This document shows positions 24,689 through 34,487 of a DNA stretch of 64,000 nucleotides, piece after piece; the first letter of the stretch is position 1, and each line of letters opens with the position of its first letter. Under the pieces are notes generated by a model that saw only the letters and a list, made by a program, of their open reading frames with translations, searched no databases and was not told where the DNA came from. Location: contig JAHCLO010000004.1 in NCBI GenBank assembly GCA_026125285.1, positions 248,001 to 312,000 of the forward strand, given 5' to 3'. Source of the DNA: Verrucomicrobiia bacterium (lineage in GTDB: Bacteria; Verrucomicrobiota; Verrucomicrobiia; Limisphaerales; JADLHS01). Both the position numbers and the translations under genes were made by a program.

Positions 24689-26184
24689 GCGCCAGAGGGA
24701 AACGTCATCAGAAGTTGGAGATCGTCTCGATCCATCACGCGTCGTTTCGCGACATCCGAGTCGCGCTCTGCGGCTGAAGGGTTCAAGTAGGCAAGTAAGT
24801 CTCCTTTTCCGGAAATTCGGTGGCCTTTTATTTTCTGTCTCCATGTGCCCTCAAGGCAACTGAACTGGAGCTGCCGAAAACGGATTTGCGTTATGCCGCT
24901 CTGCCGATCTGGGGGGCGGACGCCTTCCACTAATTCCGCGACCAACAGCGAATCCGCAGGCGTCTGGAGAACGACTGAGGGCGAATGGGTGTTGATAATT
25001 ACTTGTCGTAACGGATTCTCCTCATCGAGCGGTGAATCGGTGTCGGTTGCGATGTCTTGGAGGAGGCGGAGCATCGAATGAATTCGCCGAGGGTGAATGC
25101 CGTTTTCCGGTTCTTCAAAGCACAGGACGCCACCACTCTGTCCGTCAAACTCGGTCACAGCCAGGGCGAGAAATCGCAGCGTTCCATCCGACAGAGCGCT
25201 CGCTGGATGAACCGTTCCGTCCCGGCTCTTCACCTGAACGGTAAACAGTTGGCGTGTCTCATCACGATTCACCTTCACTTCGCGAACGTCCTCAATTAGC
25301 TCTGCCAGACGATTCGCTATATTGGCAAGCACGGCGCTTTCTTTAACGTCACTGGAAACCTTGCCCGTTCCGTTCCCATTTTGTCTGGCGAGGTGATTGA
25401 GAGCCGCCGGCAGATGTGCGCCTTCAGCCGTCATCTTTGTGGGAGCAGTGCACGGATCAGGTCGCCGCAACGCGGAACTCTCCAAGTGCAATAACCGCCA
25501 CGATTGCATTTCGCGGCGGACCAACATTGCTGTGGGATACTCGCCAGCCTGCACAGTGCTCAAGAGTGTGCGCGGCAGACTCGCCGTAGGTCTCGTGAAC
25601 AAACGGCCTGAACGGCCATCTTGGTGGAGTCGAACCATGCGTTGGAGGCCTTCTCCTTCGGTAGATATGAACTTTGCAGTGTGGCGACCTTTCAGCACAG
25701 ATTGTCTCCACTCGCGTGAATGTGGAAAAAGCAAATGCTGTGGTGCTTCACCCAAGCGTAAAGGGACGAGGGTTTCTTCGATTAATTCCAGCGGTCCGGC
25801 CTCTTTGCTTGGGGAATCCTCTGCTCGTAATCCCAGTACAAGTGAATACCGGACCAGCGTGATTGAGCCTTCCACCGGCTGCCCCAGTTCATCCGTTCCC
25901 TTTGCAGGCAAGATCATGTCGGCCTCGAATCGAATCGCTTCCGCGCGAGTGTCGCCAACGCAATGAAAAATGCCTCGCAGATCTCCCGTCCGCTCGGACT
26001 CCGACCGGACTGACAACGCAGCTTCGGCGAGGGTCCTGTCTGTTAACGCACTCAGGAAAAGAATCGCGTCGAACAGATTTGATTTCCCGACACCATTCGG
26101 TCCGGCGATGCACGTAAACGGTCCGAAGCGGACGTCCACATCCACCAGATTCTTGAATCCTGACACTTTTAGTCGGGTCAGCAT
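24685..26184 (-). CDS. AAA ATPase of the OLD/RecF-like (AAA_21) class
   Basis: The 499-residue product opens MLTRLKVSGFKNLVDVDVRF and has Walker A (GPNGVGKSN, residues 29-37), an ABC-type signature (ALSDGTLRFLALAV), Walker B (GGVLCFEEPENGIHPRR) and a switch His (INTHSPSVV). This is the SMC-like ATPase fold found in OLD nucleases and in several anti-phage systems; no nuclease domain is fused. It forms an overlapping pair with the TOPRIM-like gene downstream. The pair lies between two argG-ORF6N units, a likely site of inserted cargo. Confidence 0.85.
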   Translation of the reverse strand: MLTRLKVSGFKNLVDVDVRFGPFTCIAGPNGVGKSNLFDAILFLSALTDRTLAEAALSVRSESERTGDLRGIFHCVGDTRAEAIRFEADMILPAKGTDELGQPVEGSITLVRYSLVLGLRAEDSPSKEAGPLELIEETLVPLRLGEAPQHLLFPHSREWRQSVLKGRHTAKFISTEGEGLQRMVRLHQDGRSGRLFTRPTASLPRTLLSTVQAGEYPTAMLVRREMQSWRLLHLESSALRRPDPCTAPTKMTAEGAHLPAALNHLARQNGNGTGKVSSDVKESAVLANIANRLAELIEDVREVKVNRDETRQLFTVQVKSRDGTVHPASALSDGTLRFLALAVTEFDGQSGGVLCFEEPENGIHPRRIHSMLRLLQDIATDTDSPLDEENPLRQVIINTHSPSVVLQTPADSLLVAELVEGVRPPDRQSGITQIRFRQLQFSCLEGTWRQKIKGHRISGKGDLLAYLNPSAAERDSDVAKRRVMDRDDLQLLMTFPSGA

Positions 26185-26236
26185 TTGAATTAATTTACCG
26201 CTGCGCTCTCAGAAAGCAGTACTTTTGTCCGAATGG

Positions 26237-26383
26237 TCATTTCACCCCCCGCACCTTGGCCGCCACCTTCAGCCGCAGCGCGTTGAGCCGGATAAACCCC
26301 GTCGCGTCCACCCTCCGCAGTGTTGCTACGGAGGAGGGGTCGTCCTGGTTGTAGGCTTGGGGCGGGTCGGCTTTCATCGTGGC
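26237..26383 (-). pseudogene. Duplicate of the argG 3' end (tip 2), with insertion
   Basis: The stretch encodes ATMKADPPQAYNQDD, an 11-residue insert (PSSVATLRRVD), then [18 protein letters not shown] and a stop. Without the insert it is the C-terminal end of argininosuccinate synthase. It follows ORF6N copy 2 directly, as tip 1 follows copy 1. Confidence 0.8.
26309..26341. repeat. 33-bp mobile-looking hairpin, copy 2
   Basis: This insertion (CACCCTCCGCAGTGTTGCTA then CGGAGGAGGGGTC) is flanked by GTC on both sides. Including the flanks, 34 of 36 positions match copy 1 at 23898-23930, read on the opposite strand. Confidence 0.75.
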
Positions 26384-26390
26384 CAAGAGT

Positions 26391-26981
26391 TCACGCTTTC
26401 TTCCGGGCTTTGGCAACTGGCTTTTCATCTGTTTCGACATGGAAACCAATCCGCCGTTTCGGTTGGTCCGGCTCGGGCGGTAGTGGCGGCGGGTCGAGGA
26501 TGTCCATCACGCGCCGCAGCACTTCCACAATGGCCGCTTCGTGGCCGTCCAGCCGCGCGGTCAGCTTCTTTTCCAAGTCGGCGAGTTGCTTTGCCAGTTC
26601 CTTGGTGCTGCCCAGCAATTCACGCATTTGCACGAACGCGCGCACGACAAACACACTCATGCGCACGGCTTCCGGGCTGTTGAGAACATTGGCCGCCATG
26701 ATCGCGCCGTTTTCCGTGAAGGCGTAGGGCATGTAGCGTCGACCGCCACGCCCGTTTGAGGTCACAATTTGTGACCTCAAACCTTCGAACTCCTTCTCCG
26801 TCAATTGGAGGAGGAAGTCACCTGGAAAGCGTTTGAGGTTGCGCTTCACGGCCTGATTGAGCGCTTTGGTCGTCACGCCGTAAATTCGCGCGAGGTCGGC
26901 ATCGAGAATGACTTTCTTCCCGCGAATCGTCCGAATCAGTGAACCGATTCTGTCCACGCGTACCAACGATTGATTGCTCAT
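26391..26981 (-). CDS. ORF6N-domain protein, copy 2
   Basis: The product of about 196 residues starts MSNQSLVRVDRIGSLIRTIR and keeps the ORF6N domain (ARIYGVTTKALNQAVKRNLK, RFPGDFLLQLTEKEFEG, GGRRYMPYAFTENGAIMAAN). The C-terminal half is nearly identical to copy 1 (LADLEKKLTARLDGHEAAIV, MDILDPPPLP), while the middle differs (RSQIVTSNGRGG against RSQIATLKRG). It lies between intact argG and tip 2. A 29-bp palindrome is embedded at RSQIVTSN. Confidence 0.88.
   Translation of the reverse strand: MSNQSLVRVDRIGSLIRTIRGKKVILDADLARIYGVTTKALNQAVKRNLKRFPGDFLLQLTEKEFEGLRSQIVTSNGRGGRRYMPYAFTENGAIMAANVLNSPEAVRMSVFVVRAFVQMRELLGSTKELAKQLADLEKKLTARLDGHEAAIVEVLRRVMDILDPPPLPPEPDQPKRRIGFHVETDEKPVAKARKKA
26754..26782. 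promoter_or_regulatory. 29-bp perfect palindrome inside ORF6N copy 2
   Basis: GTTTGAGGTCACAA, a central T and TTGTGACCTCAAAC form perfect 14-bp arms. Compared with the palindrome in copy 1, three arm positions differ on each side, and each change is matched by its partner. Confidence 0.75.
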
Positions 26982-27003
26982 GTCCGTTGCTTTCCGAACC
27001 CAG

Positions 27004-27064
27004 CGCAATTTGCGACTTCAAGACGCGGTCTTTGCATTTGTTCAAGGTCACAATTCGTGACCTT
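27004..27064. promoter_or_regulatory. Two palindromes upstream of ORF6N copy 2
   Basis: 27004-27014 is a decayed CGCAATTTGCG dyad, and 27044-27064 is AAGGTCACAA-T-TCGTGACCTT with one mismatch. They occupy the gap between argG and the ORF6N start, matching two of the sites upstream of copy 1. Confidence 0.6.
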
Positions 27065-27072
27065 AAACATTT

Positions 27073-28302
<1,230 letters not shown>

Positions 28303-28361
28303 GCGGCGCCGATTAAACCGGCAAGGCGACGCAAGCGCAAAGCGGAAATGAAGCGGTGAAC

Positions 28362-29858
28362 CTACCCAAAAAGCTCGGGGATGACCTTCCCCTCGCCGTC
28401 GCGGGTAACGTAGAACGGCCGTTTCTCGATTTCGTAGGCCAGCTTTGGAGAAATCCCCAACGCGTGGAAGAGGCTGGCATGCAAGTCCTCGATGATCACC
28501 CGATCTCTGAGGGTCTTGCAGGGGCGTTCCTCGGCCGTGAGTCCGTGCAGGTAACCGCGTTTCATGCCGCCCCCGAAGAGCAACACACAGCCCGCGTCGG
28601 TGAAATGCCGGTGCATGCCGTAGTGTTTGGAGTCCTCGACCCGGTCCGGCACTTCCACCTGATCCTTGATTCGTTTGTCGGGCTTGCCCTCGATCATGGC
28701 GTCGCGGCTAAACTCGCTGGCCAGCACGATCAGCGTGCGATTCAACAATCCGCGCGCTTCCAGGTCCAGGACCAACTGCGAAAGCGGCGAGTCAATCTGC
28801 TGTTTCATGGCGGCAACGCGCGTGTGGCCGTTCTCGTGCGTGTCCCAGTTCAGGAAGGGAATGTATTCTGTACTGACCTCGATGAAGCGTGCGCCGACCT
28901 CGGCCAACCGTCGCGCCAAGAGACAGCCCAGGCCAAAGCGTCCGACCATCTGCTCCTCGTATTTGGCGCCAAACCGATCCTGCTTGGCGTCAAAACGCTG
29001 GCCCGGTTCGTAGCCGGGGACGTATTTGCGGATGCTCTCAATCGGCTCCAGCGCGAGGTCGAAGGCCTTGGCGGCCGGTGAACTCAGCAACCGGTGCGCG
29101 TTGTCGAGCGAGCGCAACAGCGAGTCCTTTTGATAATCACTGCCGGCCTCACCGATGGGGCTGGCGGCGAGCAGACGCTTGTAGAACCTGTTGCGATCTT
29201 CAAACCGGCCCGGAGTCATGCCGCCCGGGGGGCGCACCGTTTCGGCGGCCTGATCGGGAAACGGAATGTTGAATGGCCCGTATTCGCTGCCCAGGAACCC
29301 CGCTGTGGTGAAAGCCTTCAACTCTTCGCCTTCCCCGACATCGAAGCGCTGGCCGATGTTGATGAATGCCGGCACGGCGGGATTCAAGGGACCGAGCGTG
29401 CGCGCGATGATGGCGCCGATATGCGGCGCGGCGACGGTTTGCGGCGGGGCGTAACCCGTGTGCCATTGATATTGATGGCGCGAGTGAAGAATAAAACCCA
29501 GATCACCCGCCGTGTAGGTGCGGATCAGGGTGCCGCGGTCCATCACCTGGCCGGTCTTTTCCAGTCCCTGGGAAAACTTGATATGATCCACCGCAGTATC
29601 AATGCTGGGAAACGTGCTCAGGAATGAATCCGGCGCCATGCCCTTGCTGAACGGCGTGTAGCGTTTGGGATCGAACGTTTCCGTGTGCGCCATGCCGCCG
29701 CCCATCCAGAGCACGATGACCGTGTCCGCACTGGCATTGATCTTCTCCACTTCATCGGCACAAATGGCGCGCGGGAAGCCGGCCGCCAGGGCGGAGAGCG
29801 TCGCCGCGCTGGCGGTCTTCAGGAAGTCACGACGGGATTGAGGAGCGAAAATCTTCAT
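28362..29858 (-). CDS. DUF1501 protein with Tat signal
   Basis: The 498-residue product begins with a twin-arginine signal ([20 protein letters not shown]) and belongs to DUF1501, a sulfatase/alkaline-phosphatase-fold family of Planctomycetes and Verrucomicrobiota. Conserved stretches include [29 protein letters not shown] and [17 protein letters not shown]. The substrate is unknown. DUF1501 genes normally pair with DUF1549/DUF1553 cytochrome genes, as here (two genes upstream), and the pair is thought to act on polysaccharides or other exported substrates. It overlaps the LysM gene by four bases. Confidence 0.9.
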   Translation of the reverse strand: MKIFAPQSRRDFLKTASAATLSALAAGFPRAICADEVEKINASADTVIVLWMGGGMAHTETFDPKRYTPFSKGMAPDSFLSTFPSIDTAVDHIKFSQGLEKTGQVMDRGTLIRTYTAGDLGFILHSRHQYQWHTGYAPPQTVAAPHIGAIIARTLGPLNPAVPAFINIGQRFDVGEGEELKAFTTAGFLGSEYGPFNIPFPDQAAETVRPPGGMTPGRFEDRNRFYKRLLAASPIGEAGSDYQKDSLLRSLDNAHRLLSSPAAKAFDLALEPIESIRKYVPGYEPGQRFDAKQDRFGAKYEEQMVGRFGLGCLLARRLAEVGARFIEVSTEYIPFLNWDTHENGHTRVAAMKQQIDSPLSQLVLDLEARGLLNRTLIVLASEFSRDAMIEGKPDKRIKDQVEVPDRVEDSKHYGMHRHFTDAGCVLLFGGGMKRGYLHGLTAEERPCKTLRDRVIIEDLHASLFHALGISPKLAYEIEKRPFYVTRDGEGKVIPELFG

Positions 29859-30490
29859 GGCTGTTTATTTTTCGGGATAATGATTCTTTGCTTAACCTGT
29901 AAACGATTGGGATTGACGCCGGGATTTGCTTTCAACAGATCACTGAATGAAACGCCGTGAAGGCGGGCGATTTTCGTCAGCGTGTCGCCACTCTTAACGG
30001 AATACCCGCCGTTGTTGGCGGGCAGGTCCGCCTTCGCGTGTTTTTTCTGCCAGCGCGCGTCGGCTTCCTTGTCGAGTTCAGCAAGAATGTCGGCCCCAAA
30101 CTTCTGCTTGATGGCGGCTGTGGAAGTTTCGTTGTAACCGCGCAGGTAAGCCAGCAACCCTTCACTGACGATACAGCCGGCAATGGGGAGCAACTCCACG
30201 TTGCACTGCTCCTTCAGCAAACGCGTGTATTCACCCCAGGCGGGCCCGGGTAGCCCTGCGCTTTTCACCATCATCACGCCGTTGCTCAAATCGTGGCGGG
30301 CATCGGCCTGACCCAACTCCACGGCTTTCGCAGGATCATTGGGGTAACCGAGCATGTCCTTGTCCGGCTTGGGCATGTTTTCGGTTTGTGCCAGGCACAG
30401 TTCCACCGGGACGGACAATAGAACCGCCGCCGCCATCGCCATCCACGGGCGGAGATGGACAGCAAACCGTTTTACGCGCGCCTTCTTCAC
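29855..30490 (-). CDS. Secreted LysM-domain protein
   Basis: The 211-residue product starts at GTG, two bases after the upstream stop. It has a signal peptide (MAMAAAVLLSVPVELCLAQ), a helical middle part of unknown function and a C-terminal LysM domain (YSVKSGDTLTKIARLHGVSF, then LLKANPGVNPNRLQVKQRII). LysM binds peptidoglycan or chitin-like glycans. It sits between the cytochrome-type gene and the DUF1501 gene in one leftward operon and may anchor the system to the cell wall. That role is inferred. Confidence 0.85.
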   Translation of the reverse strand: MKKARVKRFAVHLRPWMAMAAAVLLSVPVELCLAQTENMPKPDKDMLGYPNDPAKAVELGQADARHDLSNGVMMVKSAGLPGPAWGEYTRLLKEQCNVELLPIAGCIVSEGLLAYLRGYNETSTAAIKQKFGADILAELDKEADARWQKKHAKADLPANNGGYSVKSGDTLTKIARLHGVSFSDLLKANPGVNPNRLQVKQRIIIPKNKQP

Positions 30491-30491
30491 T

Positions 30492-32435
30492 TCAGTAAAT
30501 CAGTTGAAACTCCGGCAGCATGGCCAGCGCCCACATCAAATCTTCCACGCCGGCTTTCTGCGCCGGCTGGCCAAGAATTGCCTCCGACGCGCGCACCTCC
30601 GCCGCCGTTGGTTTTCGACCCAAGGCTTTCTGATAAAGCGTTTCCGCCAGCACACGGCTTGAGTCTCCGTTTCGGGTCGCCAGTATCTTCTCCGCGCCGT
30701 GCTGCAGGAGGTTGGCGAGTTCGGTGCCATTCGTCAGTTCCAATGCCTGCAACGTGGTGGCGGCAGAAGCCCGCACCGTGATGACTTGCTCGCGATTCGG
30801 ACGGCCCAGCGCGACCTGCAACTCGTCCGCGGGCACGAGCGCGGCGCGCACCGTGGCGAAGCGGTTCGTCGCACCATCGGCGTGGATGATCCGGGGGGCG
30901 GGTTTCGCATACCAGATGCCGGTCAATTCGCCGATGGCATCCCGGAATTGCTCCGCCGACATCCGCCGCACCAGCGGACCGCGGAAAACGAAATCGTCGT
31001 GGGTCTGTTCTTCCGCCGGCACGGCTGGCAACTGATACGCCCGCGAAGTGAGCAGCCGTTCGATCAGTTTCTTCGCATCGTAACCTTGATCGGCAAAGTC
31101 CTCCGCCAGCCAATCGAGCAAGTCCACGTTCCACGCGGGGTTTTCCATTTCGTCCACGGGTTCAATCAGTCCCCGGCCAAAGAACTTCTCCCAGAGGCGA
31201 TTCACGAACGTGCGCGTGAGCCGGCCATCCTGGCGATGGGTGATCAATTTGGCCAGTTGCTCCAGCCGTTCCGCTCTGGCGGCTTGCGGGTTAATGTCGC
31301 CGAGTTGCGGATAAATGAAACGCAGCGGCGCGTAGGTGCCGGTCGGCTTGTCGCAATGCACCATCTCCAGCGGTTCGTCACTGTAAATGCCAGCCAACCC
31401 GTAGGCGTCGGCCAGCGTCCAGTCGTTGATGAAACTGTCGTGGCAGGAGGCGCATTTGAGGTTCACGCCCATGAAGATCTGCGAGATGTTTTGCGCGGCC
31501 TGCATCTGCGGCGTTTGACTGGCGTTGACGACGCCGCGCCACACAATGCCCTTGGTGAAGCCTTCGGCTTCGGGCGTGGGATTGATCAACTCCGCCACGA
31601 AGCGGTCATAAGGCAGGTTGTTCTCCAGCGCCGTGTACAACCATTGCGTGATCTGTCTGCGACCGCCGTCAATGTAACCCGTGCCGCTATAATCATTCCG
31701 CAGCATGTCGTTCCAGAACGTCATCCAATGCAGCGTATAGTTATCCTGGTCCGCCAGCAGACGACGGACGAGTTGAGCGCGTTTATCCTGGCTCCGGTCG
31801 GCCACGAATCGCTGTAACTCCTCGGGCGGCGGCAGCAGACCGATCACATCGAGGTACACGCGTCGGGCGAATACCCGGTCGACAACGGGCTTGGGCCATT
31901 TGATCTTCTGCGCAGCAAAGTAGGCATCCAGGAAACGATCCACGGGGTTGGCCTTCTGGTCCGTGCCGGGTGGCAGTTCGGGCCGGCGTGCGAGCAGATT
32001 AATCGGTTCCAGCTTGCCGAAGCTGACGCCCGCATCCCACGGCGCCCCCTGATCAATCCAGCCGCGCAGCACGGCGACCTGCTCGCGGGTGAGTTTCGTC
32101 CCCTTCTGCGGCATCACGGTATCGGGATCAAACCCCATGACGAGTTCGATCAAATAACTCTCGGCGCTTTTCCCCAAAACAATGGCCGGGCCGGAGTCGC
32201 CCCCTTCGAGCATGGTCTCGCGCGTATCCATGCGGAAACTGCCTTTGCTCTTGCCCCGTCCGTGACAACTGATGCAGCGGGCCTCGAGGATGGGTTTGAT
32301 CTCCTTATTGAAATTGACCGAGTGTGTGGCGGGTGGAGGCAATTGGCCGGTCTGTTCCGGGGTCAAGCCGGCAAAGCTCGGCGCCAAACTGGCAGCCAGC
32401 AGGACAACAATCAGTTGTGAGAACTTGGGGTTCAT
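30492..32435 (-). CDS. DUF1549/DUF1553 protein with planctomycete-type cytochrome C domain
   Basis: The product of 647 residues has a signal peptide (FSQLIVVLLAASLAPSFA), an N-terminal PSCyt1 haem-binding domain with CISCHG near residue 53, a DUF1549 domain (FLDAYFAAQKIKWPKPVVDR), a second CxxCH (CASCHD), and a DUF1553 domain (RTFVNRLWEKFFGRGLIEPV). This domain set is typical of Planctomycetes and Verrucomicrobiota. It probably moves electrons for an oxidative step on an exported substrate shared with the DUF1501 partner. ATG 32435 begins MNPKFSQLIVV; an upstream ATG at 32480 is less likely. Confidence 0.9.
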   Translation of the reverse strand: MNPKFSQLIVVLLAASLAPSFAGLTPEQTGQLPPPATHSVNFNKEIKPILEARCISCHGRGKSKGSFRMDTRETMLEGGDSGPAIVLGKSAESYLIELVMGFDPDTVMPQKGTKLTREQVAVLRGWIDQGAPWDAGVSFGKLEPINLLARRPELPPGTDQKANPVDRFLDAYFAAQKIKWPKPVVDRVFARRVYLDVIGLLPPPEELQRFVADRSQDKRAQLVRRLLADQDNYTLHWMTFWNDMLRNDYSGTGYIDGGRRQITQWLYTALENNLPYDRFVAELINPTPEAEGFTKGIVWRGVVNASQTPQMQAAQNISQIFMGVNLKCASCHDSFINDWTLADAYGLAGIYSDEPLEMVHCDKPTGTYAPLRFIYPQLGDINPQAARAERLEQLAKLITHRQDGRLTRTFVNRLWEKFFGRGLIEPVDEMENPAWNVDLLDWLAEDFADQGYDAKKLIERLLTSRAYQLPAVPAEEQTHDDFVFRGPLVRRMSAEQFRDAIGELTGIWYAKPAPRIIHADGATNRFATVRAALVPADELQVALGRPNREQVITVRASAATTLQALELTNGTELANLLQHGAEKILATRNGDSSRVLAETLYQKALGRKPTAAEVRASEAILGQPAQKAGVEDLMWALAMLPEFQLIY

Positions 32436-32543
32436 GCGCTTCAAAGTGTAACGGAACTGGCTTGGAGAGTCAAAGGCCACAACCGCTGCTGTCGAGAGCA
32501 GTTCAAAAGGAGGACAGTTTGTGGATCACAAAGAGAATGATTG

Positions 32544-33179
32544 TTGGATCAAAAGGAAAGTGAAATTGGGAGGTTCGGTTAAAGGCGGTGGCGGGCCAGG
32601 ACCTCGGGCCAGACAGGGTGGGCCGGATTGGGCGGCTGGGGGGATGACCCAGAAGCACTGTTTGGGATGATGGACGAGGGTGACATGTTTGTCGGCCAGC
32701 GGGGTGACGGGCCAGTGTTTGCCAAGGAAGTCGAGGGTGCAATCGGCGTTTTGGCGACGCTGAAGATACCGGGCCAAGTGCAGGCCAAGCAACGGGACCA
32801 CAGGCACCGGGCGGTGGTGGTTGCGCTTTTCTTTGAGAGCGAGTTCTCAGGCCGCGTCGTGCGTCAGGCCAGTGGTGCGACAGACGTCCTGCGCGTTGTG
32901 CCAGGCGATTTGGGTGCGGAGCGAGGGGTTGGCGGGCAGGTAGTCGGTGATTTTCTCGTAGGCCAGGAGGGTGACCAGGCGGTTCTGCAACGTGCCGAAG
33001 CGGCATTCGATTTTGCCTTGGCCTGAGCATCGGGGGCGACCCGATGGGCGACGCCCAGCGCAGTGAAAGCGCGCTGGAATTGGGAGTGGGTGTCGAGCCG
33101 GTCGGCGGTAGAGGTGTGGCCGAGCGGGACAAGCCAGCCGAATCCGCCGACGGTGAACAGAATCCTCCTTTTGATCCAA
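32544..33179. mobile_element. Insertion-sequence remnant with 14-bp inverted ends
   Basis: TTGGATCAAAAGGA at 32544-32557 is repeated exactly in inverted form at 33166-33179. Between them lies a broken transposase segment. At 636 bp the element is too short to be complete, so it is probably internally deleted. No target-site duplication was found. Confidence 0.55.
32572..33150 (-). pseudogene. Decayed transposase, integrase-core (rve) type
   Basis: Pieces of one protein are spread over frames: FTALGVAHRVAPDAQAK, then GKIECRFGTLQNRLVTLLAY and TTGLTHDAA before an in-frame stop, then DFLGKHWPVTPLADKHVTLV and, in another frame, VWPEVLARHRL. The GKIE(C/R)RFGTLQ motif carries the catalytic Glu region of IS481-like transposases. 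A one-base deletion near 33020 and a later shift break the frame. The N-terminal part is missing. Confidence 0.6.
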
Positions 33180-33280
33180 AATCACTTCTCGTCTTGCTCC
33201 AACAATTCCCTCTCGTTTTGATCCGCCCCCGACACGCCCCAACACAAAGCTTGAAAGATTCCTTCGGCGGCTGCGAATGT

Positions 33281-33952
33281 ATGTCCGTGCGCAAATCCGA
33301 AGTTTGTGTGCCTGGCGCTGAAGATCCAAACGCCACGCGCTCCAGCCTGGTCAACCGCCTGCGGGATTGGGACGACCAAACCGGCTGGCAGGAGTTCTTC
33401 GACCGTTACTGGAAGCTCATTTATGCCGTGGCCATCAAGACCGGCCTCTCCGACGCGGAGGCTCAGGACGTCGTCCAGGAGACGGTTGTCGCCGTCGCCA
33501 AGCAGATGCGCGAAGGCGGTTACGACCGCACGAAGAGTTCCTTCAAAAACTGGCTGTGCCTGATCACCCGCCGCCGGATCGTGGACCACTTCCGACGCCG
33601 TACGAAACTGAAACGACCACCCTGCGGCCCGCCCGACGACACAAGTCGCACCAGCACCGCCGCGCGCGTGCCGGATCCCGCCAGCCTGGAACTCGATGCC
33701 GTTTGGGAAGAGGAATGGCGGAAGAACCTCGTTGATGCCGCCATCGAACGCGTGAAACTACAAGTCGCGCCCAAGCAGTTTCAAATCTTCGATCTTTCCG
33801 TGCTCAAGGACCTCCCCGTCCGCGAGGTAACGAAGCTGCTCAAGGTAAACGCCGCCCAGGTTTATCTGGCACGTCATCGGATCAGCGCGCTGGTGAAGAA
33901 GGAAGTCGCCCGCCTCGAAACGCAGGCGGAGAAAGCGGAGGTGAAGGGGTGA
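33281..33952 (+). CDS. ECF sigma factor linked to a protein kinase
   Basis: The product of 223 residues has region 2 (GWQEFFDRYWKLIYAVAIKT, AEAQDVVQETVVAVAKQM, FKNWLCLITRRRIVDHFRRR) and region 4 (FQIFDLSVLKDLPVREVTKL, HTH). Sigma factors of this type in Planctomycetes and Verrucomicrobiota sit next to Ser/Thr kinases that are thought to control them by phosphorylation. Here a kinase-WD40 gene follows about 530 bases downstream. ATG 33281 is preferred; the longer open frame upstream runs through the insertion-sequence remnant. Confidence 0.88.
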   Translation: MSVRKSEVCVPGAEDPNATRSSLVNRLRDWDDQTGWQEFFDRYWKLIYAVAIKTGLSDAEAQDVVQETVVAVAKQMREGGYDRTKSSFKNWLCLITRRRIVDHFRRRTKLKRPPCGPPDDTSRTSTAARVPDPASLELDAVWEEEWRKNLVDAAIERVKLQVAPKQFQIFDLSVLKDLPVREVTKLLKVNAAQVYLARHRISALVKKEVARLETQAEKAEVKG

Positions 33953-33984
33953 AATTCCGGAACACTCTTGGCAGGCTGGCGGCG

Positions 33985-34241
33985 AAGCTTTGGACTGCGG
34001 TGACTTGTCACCGCTTTGTTCGCTTGGCTGACTTGTCGGTCAAGCAGGGCCGCGCAAAGCGGCACGGAGAATTGCTTCAACCAAGCAATTCTGTGGAATG
34101 CATTCGCCAGCCGGCTTTCGACGGCGACAAATCAACTGCGGAAAGCGCGGCCAGGTCCGCGCACTCCAAAGCCCCCGGAGCGCGGACAGCCATGTCCGCG
34201 CGAATCGCTGACTGGAAACCCGCGGACAAAGCTGTCCGCGC
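33985..34241. repeat. Cluster of unrelated hairpin repeats between sigma and kinase genes
   Basis: The gene-free 33953-34487 stretch holds several palindromes: 33985-34018 (AAGCTTTGGACTGCGGTG with CACCGCTTTG), 34068-34092 (AGAATTGCTT/AAGCAATTCT), and three GCGGACA...TGTCCGC-type hairpins at 34145-34162, 34180-34201 and 34221-34240. An open frame over it is rich in repeat-encoded residues and is not a gene. Confidence 0.6.
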
Positions 34242-34487
34242 TCCTGCAGTTCGGTTGTCCACCGGCCCCACGCCTACGCGAGAGTTTGTGGACGTGGTCC
34301 TGGATTTCATCAAGGTCTTCACCAATTTGACCACCTCCTCTCAGCCTTGGCGCCGCTACCGCGTAGCCCCACGTGCAAACCCGGCAGCCTTCCGCCACAG
34401 TCTGCTCCTTGGTATTCAACTTGCACTCCATCGTGCCGGCTTGGCAGGCTCGCGCAAAATCGTCGGTCGCACTACGCTTTGATCGCG

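Noticed and set aside
32503-33354. Open frame of 283 codons on the minus strand between the cytochrome and sigma genes
   Set aside because: It runs through the broken transposase in the wrong frame and is Pro/Arg-rich; transposase motifs lie in the other frames.
33949-34482. Open frame of 177 codons between sigma and kinase genes
   Set aside because: It is built from hairpin repeats, and its peptides (for example MSARIADWKPADKAVRAP) look like translated repeat DNA.
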